64,000 bases of DNA. It comes from Mycosarcoma maydis. Lineage: Eukaryota; Basidiomycota; Ustilaginomycetes; Ustilaginales. The stretch lies in the NCBI RefSeq assembly GCF_000328475.2, contig NC_026493.1, forward strand, positions 248,001 through 312,000, given 5' to 3'. Positions 8,385 through 18,900 of this stretch are shown piece after piece. Every line of letters begins with the position of its first letter. Position 1 is the first letter of the stretch. Both the position numbers and the translations under genes were made by a program. The notes under the pieces are model-generated. The model was not told the DNA's origin and did not search any database. It saw nothing but the letters and a program-made list of their open reading frames with translations.

Positions 8385-11300
8385 CGTGTGTTGTAGAGAT
8401 GCAGATCACGAAACAAAGGGAACGGGCGTGGGGTCAAGGCGAGAAGAGGAGAAGACAATGCTGCAAAGATACACTTGCGAGGGTCGGAGGTGAAAAAAGA
8501 CAGAGGAAGGTGAGGTTGAGTTGATGGTGGTGACCGTGACGTAAAAGAGAGGAGCAGAAAGACTCGTCAACACAAAACCTGCTTGTGCTTTGAGACAGAA
8601 ATGTTTGCACAGCCGAGGGCTTGCTTGTGCGCAGACGGGGACAGAAGATGATAGAGGGGAGGCAGTGGGGACGGGGATGGAGAGGAAGGAGGAGAGGGAG
8701 GGAGGGAGGAGAGGATATGTATCAATCGACAGGGAGGCAGGCGGGCGGGAGAAACTGAAGCGGCGGCTTGTGAGCGGGCAGCGGCAACAGACAGCAGCGG
8801 TGCAAGGGGCTCACCATGCCGCATGGCGTCGATCCTTTCACAGAGACGCGAGACGGGCTTGAACTACAAACAGTGTCGATCTCGTGGGCGCAGGCAACAG
8901 GCTCAAGGTTGTGGTCTCGAGCAACAACTTTGAGTGCGCCGATCTTGATGCAATTTCTGAGGCTGGTCATTGACAAATTTGGGCGACAGGCGCAGACGAG
9001 GGCGGTGCAGCATCAAGACGTCGCCGACGTTGTGTGCGCAGAAGAGAGGCATTTCTTGCATACCAGCGTTAAAGAGGGCGGAACCAAGATGCAACGGAGC
9101 TTCTCAAAAAAGAGGTGTTGTACAAATCGTGAATGTGCACAGAAGGCTGAGCTGGCAGTCGCATCTGCACAGGACGCCGTGATGCTGCAGTTAGTTAGTG
9201 AGTGCGCTGGCTGAGCTTGATCAAACTCGCCCAGCAAGAAGAGGATCGTGCCGAGTGCCTGTCCCGCCTGCCGCTGTGTTGGCAATGTTTGCAGATGCCA
9301 TCCTGTGTTTGACAGCACCAAAACGCGTCTGCCTCTTTGGTTTTCAATTTGACATTCACGATTCGTGATTGAGCGTTTTGACCTTGCTCCTGGAAAGCTG
9401 ACTTAGTCTCGGCTGACACTGGCTCGTGTCTCTCGCTAAGTTATTTCGATTTCATGATAAGCACCATGTTCATGATGAACCAACACAAAAATGAGCCCGA
9501 CGTGTGACCACGAGGCCCTAGCATCGTTCACAGAGACCCTGAACATGTTTGACGCTGGGTCCAGTCGGTACCAGCATTAGTCTGACATGTCTAACTGCCG
9601 TGTCCAGATCCAGATCGTTAGTCAGCGCAGGGAAATTTACGGTTGTAGGTCTGTGGTCGTGGATGCGTGTCGTCCACGGTCCGCTGAATTGAAGTGTGCA
9701 CGGCAGCAAAGCATCTTGTGAGCTACCGGCATAATTTTCGCCGGCGGCAAAGGTCCAGTAGTCACATAGGGAAGAGGCGTATCGTCGTCATGCACGCAGG
9801 ACCACTGGACTGCCACTCCAAAGAGGTGCGGCACAATCAAGAACCGAGCGCCGTGAGGCTCTGGAAGGGATCGCAGACATGCTCGGCAGACCAAGTTAAC
9901 TAAACATGAGTGGCCAAAATGGGGTTCATCAAGAATCACGAATGCGACTTGCGTCTCTCAGTCAATCCGTGCATCTTACGTCCGATAGAAGTCACGAGCC
10001 TTGAAAGACGAGATGATCGCCGATGAGATCTTTCCTGCTGCAATCGATCTGAGTAAGTACTGCCCTGATTCCCACGTGGCGGTTACCTCGAAGGTGCAGT
10101 TCGCGTGGGTTGATTTTTGTCGATCGATGCCCTGATGTGACTGATACTGAGAGGCTGGACCGGGGTCAAGACTGGCCCGAGTCGCTTGTGTTAGCAGGCG
10201 GAGATCCATGTTGGTTCGCTGCACAACTGTGACAGCGGGAGTTGAACGTCTTGATGGTACCTTGACACATGTAAATTTTGCTTGCCTCCTGAAGAAACCC
10301 TTGCTGGTGAAGACATTGCGATGCTCATGTCTCGTCCGATCCCAATCCCTGCAAGCGAAGACGATTGAGCAGGATATAGAGGACGAGTTTGGGCATCAGC
10401 TCGACGGGATGCACGGAAACGCGGTGAGGCGCACGCCGTTGAATTTGAACCATGCTTTGTCTCCGTCTCGCTTGAAGATCGAAAGCGCCGCCGACGTTTT
10501 TCGGAGCCCGATCATCATGCGCGGTCTTCTCTAGGGTGAGAAACTTGCTACATTGCCTTGAAACCCAGGGAGGGCATTTGACATTATGCTCACATTGTTG
10601 TTACGCCAAAGTTCGAGCTACGAGCCTTGAACGGCATTGGCGAGGTGCGCCCTGAGCACGACACAGATGAGCAATCGACCCTGCTTCTGGAGACACCACG
10701 TGCGTCGACCCGGCTTGCTTTGATCTTCACAAACCATTTCGAGACTTGCGAGGTTTCACAGACTCGGCACGGACTCAGCGCCGTGCACAATGGCTGTTTG
10801 TTGCCCAAGACATTCATCCGCTCGTCGGAGAATAGAGGAGCAAGGGAGGCGCGTTCATCTGCTTTGTTTGCTACGCAGGGTGTCGCAGCCTCGGTCGTGG
10901 GTGCTTTCGTGGATTGACAGGTGCTGACACGCTTGCAGCACCATTCACGATTCATATTTGTTCCTCCTCGCTGTTGCCAGCTGTGAGTGTTACTCTCGGC
11001 TTGCGATGCAGCCTGTGAATCTACCTCTGGTCTGGTGAATGCATTTGTTCTGTTCACGTTGCGAGGCTCTAGGTGTGTGTCGATTAGGGTCGCTTTCTGT
11101 CCGCTGAAAATCGACTTGGTCAAAAGAGCCGAACGCCGGCTTTGAGCCGCTGTAAGCTACTCTGTCCAGGAACCTTTTCTTGATTGTGGCAGCCTCTGAC
11201 GCTTGGGCTTGACGGGCACTTAGACACGGCGGACGAAGTTTGAAAGATAATCACGAAATAGAAAATTCAAATTATGATTCTGATTCTGATTCTGATACTG

Positions 11301-12570
11301 ATTCATGATTGGCCAGACCTAGTTCGACTTGTTGACTGAGCCTTGCATGCTCTTGTTGATGTTTGAGATGTGTTTTGAACCAGGAACCTCCTTCCCCGCG
11401 AACGTTCAGGCAAATGGGTAATTCAAATGATCAGAAACCCAATACAAAAAAACCCCCTTTTGAATGACTACCCATGAACTAACGCCCTCGCTTTTGAAAG
11501 CCCACTCTAAGCGAGTATTCCCATGTCTCTTGGACCAGTATTTTCTGGTGAAATTGTTCCATCTCTGCGTCTAGTCCCCAATCACGAATCGTGAGACAGC
11601 AAATAGGACACAAAGGCCAACTTTTTTCTTTTTTCTTTGTCTTTGGTGCCGCGTCAGCTGGTAAGATACTGCTGGTCTTAAAAGGTGACTCGGTTGTCAG
11701 TCACATTGCAACCGTTTTCGCTTGGCCTGCTAATTGTGTTTCCGTGTAGCCGTGCAATGCCCCGTGCTCGCGTGGCGTGACGGGCGAATCTTGCTTCTGG
11801 TCCTATCTGCATGTGCACATTCGTGATTGACTCCTCCGACCACTTTGCTTTTCTCTTGGCATGGTCTGCGATCGTCGATACAGCGCTATACAGCGTCGAT
11901 GAGAGGAGTCGTTCCACGTTGGGCAAGGTGAGACATTGAGAATCTCAATAAGTTGAGCAGCTGGTAGCGCGGACGACAGCCAGCTGATGGGGTTTGTATC
12001 CTAGGCGAGACAGTAGTAGCAATACGGCCTAGTCTCAACAAGAGCTCGGCACGAGGCAAGAGCTTTTTTGTTTTGCCCCTTTGCATTCGATTGACCTTTG
12101 ATACTCCGCTCGCCTCTGGCCTCTCGTGGGTTTCGATACCTGCGACCTCGAATCAAATGTCTCTGCCTGGTCGCCCTTGCGCCTGTCGCCTGCCCCTTGG
12201 CAATATACCATCAACCGAGCTCTATCGTGTGGCAAAGTGCCAAGCCAATCTGTCAACGGCTTTCTGTTGCTCAAAGAGGTGTGGCACTGCTCATGCACTC
12301 GGCACTGCATCTCTTAGCGTTCTTGTCAACTCTTTTTCACAGCACTTGGTTGTATGGTCGTAGCCAAAGGTTGAACACTTGTTTGGATTAAGCACTCAAC
12401 ACCCCGCAAAACTATATACAACACGCGGTCGTTGATTGAGACTCACCCCGTCGTTCCCATCGCCATCTTTTCTCTCTTCCTCCTCCGCCTCCAGACTCGC
12501 TCGCACATCTTTTTCTGATCAACTAGAGAGTCGCTTCACCCCACCTAATCGCATTACTGCTCTTGTCAAG
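8385..12570. other. 4.2-kb gene-poor region
   Basis: No intact gene recognised. Coding-like fragments on the minus strand at 9.5-10.5 kb are listed separately. A (GATTCT)n-like run lies at about 11275-11305. TCGTGA/TTCACGA words occur near 9125, 9356, 10945, 11580 and 11820. A TATATA at 12413-12418 lies about 155 bp before the ATG of the next gene and may be its TATA element. Confidence 0.5.
9500..10530 (-). pseudogene. Possible decayed or spliced gene (coding-like fragments)
   Basis: Several minus-strand stretches read like protein but in different frames: KRDGDKAWFKFNGVRLTAF (about 10475-10420), IYMCQGTIKTFNSRC (about 10290-10240) and RSIAAGKISSAIISSFKARD (about 10040-9985). The last is followed at 9977 by a GTAAGA donor-like site. 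A further open stretch lies at about 9860-9730. Frame changes and stops suggest a decayed gene, or a multi-exon gene I cannot resolve. No family was recognised. The window sits in a gene-poor stretch like those that hold fast-evolving effectors, but that is only context. Confidence 0.22.
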
Positions 12571-13392
12571 ATGCAGGATAAGGAATTTGCCTTGGCCAAG
12601 TCGCTGCTGACGGCATTGTCTGGCCGTGCACACACCGAAAAGCACGCCGACTCCTCATCTTTCATCAAGGCCAAATACCAAAGCTCGAGCGCTGTCAAAG
12701 CCAGCAACAGCAGTCGTCGCCACCGATTCGACGACAAGTCAGGCCCGCCAGCTCCACGCGGCTCGCTCACTCAAGACAAGCTCTCCTACCTCGACTGGCG
12801 TCTGAAGCGTATCAACCAGGTCCGTCAAAAGTCGGAAGGCACCATGCATTGCTGGATCGACGGTCGTGATACGATCGGACGCAACTCGATCGATGTTGCC
12901 CCTTCGTGTCAGGTCGCAGTGCAGTGCCAACGAGAGGTAGGGTCGGAGCGATCATTGGCACCAGCATCAGCATCAGCGGCAGCAGCAAAGGCTGCGGCAT
13001 TGGCACCTAACACCATAGCCGCCGTGATCGCCTCGGAAAAGGCTGCAGGTCTTAAGGCACTCGAACATGGTCTTGCGGACGACAGCATGCTGGCATCGAT
13101 GCCTCGCCTATCGAAGCGCGACTCAAATTCCGGCTCCGAGATGTCTGGCTCATCGGACCAACACGCCTTGGAAGCGCCAGCAGCCGGACTTGATGCAAGT
13201 TCGGATAGGGACGTTGGCGGAATGTACTTCACGCGGCCTCGAAAGTCGTTTCTTGCCAGCGTTGGCTCTCGCTTGAGCAAGAGCAGCAAGAAGTACGACG
13301 GAGCCTCTGGACTCGCATCCAAGGTCGAAGCCACTTCTCATTCGACGACGGCGCGTAGGCATCGCTCTATCGCTCGCATCTGGAACCGTTAG
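12571..13392 (+). CDS. Hypothetical basic, disordered protein
   Basis: A 273-residue single-exon protein starting MQDKEFALAKSLLTAL. The middle contains DKLSYLDWRLKRINQVRQ, a likely amphipathic helix, then an Ala-rich stretch (about 130-160). The C-terminal third is basic and Ser-rich and ends RRHRSIARIWNR. There is no signal peptide or membrane segment. The frame extends upstream through a TTG but the first ATG is 12571, in a good context (CAAGATGC). A TATATA lies about 155 bp upstream. No known domain is recognised; length and codon usage support a real gene. The Ser/Arg-rich tail with RPRKSF could be a kinase target, but that is speculation. Confidence 0.65.
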   Translation: MQDKEFALAKSLLTALSGRAHTEKHADSSSFIKAKYQSSSAVKASNSSRRHRFDDKSGPPAPRGSLTQDKLSYLDWRLKRINQVRQKSEGTMHCWIDGRDTIGRNSIDVAPSCQVAVQCQREVGSERSLAPASASAAAAKAAALAPNTIAAVIASEKAAGLKALEHGLADDSMLASMPRLSKRDSNSGSEMSGSSDQHALEAPAAGLDASSDRDVGGMYFTRPRKSFLASVGSRLSKSSKKYDGASGLASKVEATSHSTTARRHRSIARIWNR

Positions 13393-14146
13393 GGCAGCAT
13401 CATTGCTGACTTCCTCTCAAGCATAGCACTTTTTCGACCTACTTGCAGTGCGGAAACAAACACACCACCTCTCGTCGTCCTTACTATGATACCCCAAATT
13501 TTATGTGGAGTCTTGTCTTCTCCACTTGTAACCTCAGCCCTCCTTGGCTTGACCCTTGCTTTGGCGAGAGGCAGGATTGAAATCCTGTCCCGCTGACGCA
13601 GAAGAGGCTGCCAAAGTTCGCTCATGCACATTCGTGATTGTATTTATATCTGATAATAATTATCGCAACAGAATCGAGTGGGTATTGAAACGAGCTACAG
13701 TGGTCAAGTTGTTCGTAACGACCTTGAATAGAGTCTGCCACTAAGTCCATGTACTTGGTGAGCTCCAGCTCGAGCATCGAGCATCGCGCAGAGTCGCGAG
13801 TTCGAAGCGAAGGCAGCCAGCGCTCGACCGTAAGTCACAAAGAGTTGGTTCGGAAGAAGCCGGGGTCTCGTTGTAACCTGAGCAACCCGACACCCGACAC
13901 AAACTCGCCAGACTCGTGAACCGTGAGTTGAAGATTACAACCCGAGTCTAATTGGTTGTCTAGACCTCCTTTTGGTACAGTCGCGAGTGGTTAAGCTTCA
14001 TGTCCGTGACTCGTGACTCGTGAACCGTGACTTTTCATGAAGTGCAACGCGCAACGTGCAAATTTTGGCTCTGTGTAAGATTATCTCGATGTTCAACATA
14101 ATCACGAACAAACGAAAGTATGAAGAAGAACCGTGACCGTGAACCC

Positions 14147-14180
14147 ATTCGTGATTCGTGATTCACGATTCACGATTGTG
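14147..14180. repeat. Tandem/inverted TTCACGA array
   Basis: Two TCGTGAT units followed directly by inverted ATTCACG units, so the array is a near-palindrome able to form a hairpin. It is one of the densest local copies of the dispersed intergenic word. Confidence 0.85.
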
Positions 14181-14833
14181 ATATATTTTGGGTAGGTGCT
14201 GGCAGGAGCGATTCATGATTCCGGCTCTCCCCACAAATCGTGAATCGTGAATGCCAAAATGATCAACAGTGCTTGCTGCGTTCAAATTATGCAGCACACA
14301 AAGGAGCACGCAAGCGAGAAGCCTTTCGATTTCAGCTTCAACTTCTCCGCGTCATCTCGAGTCACAGTCGTGAGCGCTTTTGGTTTTGGTTTTGGATATT
14401 TTCGTGATTCGTGATTACAGTAACTTAATGATCCTTTCACGATTTCGTACACGAACGGGCGTACCAACCAAAATGTCAAGTCAACGTCACTCGGCAGCTG
14501 AATCCTGCCGCTGCATCTGGAATTAAATCCGAATCCGTTTGGCGGCACAAATCAAGATCTCCTTGACTTACAACTGTACTGTACTAGTCTCTTTGCGAGA
14601 GGTAAATCTGGGCCTATCGATCGCAACGAGCACACGAGCGACGGCTCACAGATGGGAGTGTTTGCCCAAAGGGCAAACGAGGAATGAGGATCAACGAACG
14701 CATCGTTGGACGATCGATCTTAAACGCCTCGAGAGACACTAGTTGGTTGATCAAAGGGTCTTTCTCTGCTCGCTTAGAGTGGGCCGATCCGATCGAGCTT
14801 GCGAACTTTGAAAAAGTGCGTTTCCCATGTACA

Positions 14834-14865
14834 CTACTGTACTGTACTGTACTGTACTGCACTGC
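14834..14865. repeat. (TACTG)n pentanucleotide array
   Basis: About six units of ACTGT/TACTG in tandem, intergenic. The same pentamer, in reverse complement, recurs at 59332-59357. Confidence 0.9.
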
Positions 14866-15999
14866 ATGTGCTGTACACCTGTCACAAGTCATGAGAGGGT
14901 GTCTTGCTACCCTCTCAGTCAAACTGTGAAAGCTTACACACTGGCTGCAGACCATGATACGGACAACAGGGGCGCCTTTGGGATAGCATACATCAAATAC
15001 AAGTCTTCGCATAGAGGTATGTGGAAACGATGTACACAAGTAGACAGTATGCGGAAGCACGCCCCGCGCTCACTTTGGCGCAGCAAATCAAGCATGCAAG
15101 CGTTTCAACTCGGCACGTTTCGCGGCAGTCCGCTCAATACGAAGCGACAACTTTCTTACCCTGCTGCTGCTCTTCTGCGCCAGTCAGTGGGTGGCGGACG
15201 GGTGGTACAAACATATTCTGCACATCAGAGGGAATTCCGCATTTGAAACTGTCAACGATCCGTCAGTCCACCTGGCCAATGTCGATGGTTCTTTTAAAGC
15301 TGACCTCTTCATTCTGCGGTGTATATCATCCGAAGAGACGGTTAAGCACCACGCACGATTCTGTCCTTGACAGCTGCTCTCTCGTTCGATCCACAGATTT
15401 TGCGATCCTGTCATCTCGTGCTGCTTTTTTATTTTTCTTTCGAATTTTCCGGCCTAGGCACAAGGGCAGAGCACAGCAGCAAATCCTCATCCTCGTCCTT
15501 TCCCATCGATCCAGGACAACGGTCGAAGCTCCGGAATTGGACATCTCGCACAGATCCTTTTTACACCGCCTGCCTGCCTGCCTGCCCGCCCGCCCGCGTT
15601 CCTCGTCGTGTCGTGCTTCCGTCCATTGGTGATTCATCCAGCCAACCTGACCTCCTGACTAGATGAATTCAAGGCTGGCTTCGAATCCGCTTGCAGTCCA
15701 AGTCCGTAACTGAGAGTAGGCCTTTCTTCCTGTCGTCCATCTTGCCTTCCATCGTCCCTCCTGCCCTCTTGTGACGTTCAGCAACCCTTTTCTGACAAAC
15801 ATTCGCGATTGCTGTCGGCGTCGCAGACCAGCGCGATACATCACTACCAATACCACTTCACTTAAATTTCGACCCTCGAACAGATCGAACGACGCTGAAA
15901 GCAGCTCGTGAAACAAACCAGCAAATCCATCGCGAGTAAGCAACCTCGTCTTGGCGAGCTCACTGACTTCTCCCTCGGCGAGCAACTCCGCATATCACA

Positions 16000-18900
16000 A
16001 TGCGCCGACCTTACGTGGAGCCTGGCCACCGCTCTGCTCGTCCAGGTATTCGCCATAGATTCCGTGACCAGGGTCCCGACCGAAAGGGCCGCGACCCACA
16101 CACACTCACTTCCAATCGCGAAGGAGGTCGTCCCGCACGTCTTGCCAGTGAGGGCGAAACCGACCAAGACGATTTCTACAGTGACAATGACGAACAAGGC
16201 TTTGTCACACAGACCGACGAAAACGCCGTCACCGCCAACGAGGATGTTGACAGTGAGGAGGAAGACGACGATCTCGACGACGATGATCTTCTAGACGACC
16301 GAGAAGAGGAACAAGAAGAAGCCCGTTCGGCTCGCTCCGTCACTCGAGCTCGACCGGCACCTGCTATCCGTGGTGCTTACGTCAATGAGCAAGATGATGA
16401 AGACGATGGCGATGACGATGACGATGACGACGAAGACGAAGACGAAGACGACAATGACCGCGACGTCGCAACGCCGCGGAACCACAGTCGAAGCAACCTT
16501 GCTGCTACGCCCCATGGCCGACCACGAGCTTACTCGCGCTCCAACAAGCTTGCTCCCGAAGAAGAGGACTGGGCGCTCAAGGGCGAGGCCAAGCGCCGCA
16601 AGGGAGGTGTCTTTGGAAGACTGAAGCGTCTTGGGCGCAAGTCCAAGGGCACAGACGAAGCAACCGTTCAATCACGTCAAGGCGCAAATGCCGATGTTGT
16701 GCTCGGACGTTCCTATGGAGCCGTTCGTGAACTTCGCAGCCGAAAAAGCCACCTTGGACAAAGGCTTGATCCGATTGCCCCCAATAGAACCCACGATCGA
16801 GCCTCCTCCCGAAGAGGCGCCGCAGCCGCCGCCATCTCTTCTGGTGTAGCAGCAGGCACCGCACAATCTACTCGTCTTGGCGGTAGCAGTCGCAGCACTT
16901 CCGACTTTGACAGTGAGCTCGGCACCGCTCGTCCGGGCTCCCACATTCGCGCACGCCAGCCTCCATCGGTCATCGCCAGTGACGACGGCACGGATCTGGC
17001 CCGCACGGACGGGATGCCACTTGAGTCGTCGGATGTTCCGCCCCGAACCCCCACTCCGATCGCTCTACGTGATACCGAGAACGCCCGCTCTCCTCAGCTC
17101 GTAGATCCTTACGCCGCTCCGGTTGTGGCCACGGAGGCGCACGGGCGTTCCAAGTCGATGACTGAGAGCGTTCAGCCCAGCGTTCTTGACGTCAGCGACG
17201 CCGCTTCTGTTATTCCGCCCTCATCGCCGTTGATTCCCGTCTCGGGTCCGCTCAGCCACAACGACGCCGTCGTCCCCAGCCAGCGTGCCTCGATGCAGTC
17301 CGTCAGAGACAATGAGATTGACGAGGAGACCATGTCGCGCTCCCGCAAGCCAAGCATGGACCTTCGCGCCGCCGCTGGTGGAGCCCTCGGTGGTCTCGCC
17401 GCCATGATCGGCTTCGACGCGCTTCGTGAGAAAAAGAACGGCCTCCCCCCCAAAGACGAGCCCATCTCAATCGCATTGGGCCTCACTGCACCTGACGAGA
17501 CTGTTGCACCAAATGCAGCTGCAACATCTACAGCCGCTGCCGAAACGGCTATCCCAGCAGCCTCTCTCGAACCTGGCACCACTGCCTCTGACGTCACCAT
17601 GCTGCCAAGGAGAAATCGTCGGAAGAGCAGTAAGGCCTCCGTGTTACCCGGTGTTGCTGATGAAGAGCTTGCTCCTGTAGCTGCAGGAGGTCGCGTCGAC
17701 GCGGAGGACCCCTCCGAGCTGCCATACGTTGTCGACGACCAAGCTGCAGAAGATAAACCCGCACCAGCACCTGCACCTGCCATCGCTGCTCCACTGGCAG
17801 TCGGGGCTGGCCTCGGCAGTCTCGCTGCTGCAACTGGTATCGCGACTGGCTCCGCCCGAGATGGCGAAGACGCCAAAGACAAAGGCAAGAAGAAGAAGAG
17901 CAAGAAGAACAAAAAGAAGAAGACACAAGCTCTCGCTGATGAGGAGCCCGTCCTCGCTGTGGCTAATGCTGCCCCTGCTAGTGGGCATTCTGAAACGGTT
18001 GTGGTTGACTCGGCCCCGGCGACGAGAGCGGCCATCGTACCTGCCGTCAACAGCGAGGCTACTAAAGCTCGGGACTATGGTGTGCAACCCTCCGTGACCG
18101 ATGGCTCTGAGTTCGCAATGACCGACGACCAAGTTGAACCTCCTTCTGTCATCGAGCCGCTCGGCGAGAAGCGCGGATACACGCAGCGCGACCTCCCTGC
18201 TGCTGCCGTACCCGTCGCCGGCGCTGGTGCTGCTTCTCGAAGGTCCAAATCTCAGAAGCTGGCTAAGGGCAGTCGTGGCGTCGAGAAGCTCGCCGCTGTC
18301 AACGAAGACAGCTTCGTCTACCGTCGCGACATTCCTGCTCCACAAAAGGGACGATATCTCCTCACCCCTAGCGTCGCTCCCAGCGTTGCTGATCCACTGG
18401 ATGCCGGGCGTATCCGCACGGCCAACTCCAAGGGTTACTGGCTCACCCAGGACCTCTCGCCGCAGCAGACGCACTACTTCCTGCGCGAACTCTCCCTACG
18501 CGAGCTTCGCTGGGAGCTTGACCGCGCTTGGCTGCTGACCAGCTTCGAGAAGCCACACCGCCCCACTCGACGTGCTCCCAAGAACTTTTCCGAGGTCGAA
18601 GACGATTCACGCATAAACGATTTTGACGAGTCGTCCGATGAGGATCTGCTTGCAATCGACGAGGACGAGGACGAGGAAGCCGTCTTCCGTCGCGGTACTC
18701 AGCTTGGCATGCTCTATAGCCAGCCTACCATTCCGGACCTGCCGCTGCTGCGCTTCCTCTTCAAGAACGCCTTTTGCACGTTCCCGCTCTTTGTCGCGCC
18801 CGAAGACAAGGTGAATCAGTACCTCGGTGGTCCGCCCGACAAGGCCACGCTGGCACGCGATTACTTCTTACACGGCATCTTGCCACTACTCCGTGCTTTC

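Larger units (their letters stand above)
13393..15999. other. Intergenic region rich in TCGTGA/TTCACGA words
   Basis: No gene recognised over 2.6 kb. There are dense TCGTGA/TTCACGA words (13630, 13915-14030, 14147-14180, 14236, 14400), a (TACTG)n array at 14834-14865 and a GCCT/GCCC run near 15573-15598. The last few hundred bases are CT-rich and probably form the promoter and 5' leader of the PX-domain gene. Confidence 0.6.

Noticed and set aside
10590..11123. 177-residue minus-strand frame
   Set aside because: Composition looks random, with no motif and no signal peptide. The opposite strand also has an open frame here.
13565..13600. GGATTGAAATCC resembling a tRNA T-arm
   Set aside because: Lacks the GTTC core of the T-loop and a foldable cloverleaf.
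15021..15632. 203-residue plus-strand frame
   Set aside because: Low-quality composition, no domain, lies in the leader region of the PX-domain gene.
17172..18050. Long minus-strand frames inside the PX-domain gene
   Set aside because: GC-rich, Ala/Ser-rich sense codons produce long antisense frames. Composition is repetitive and no domain is seen.
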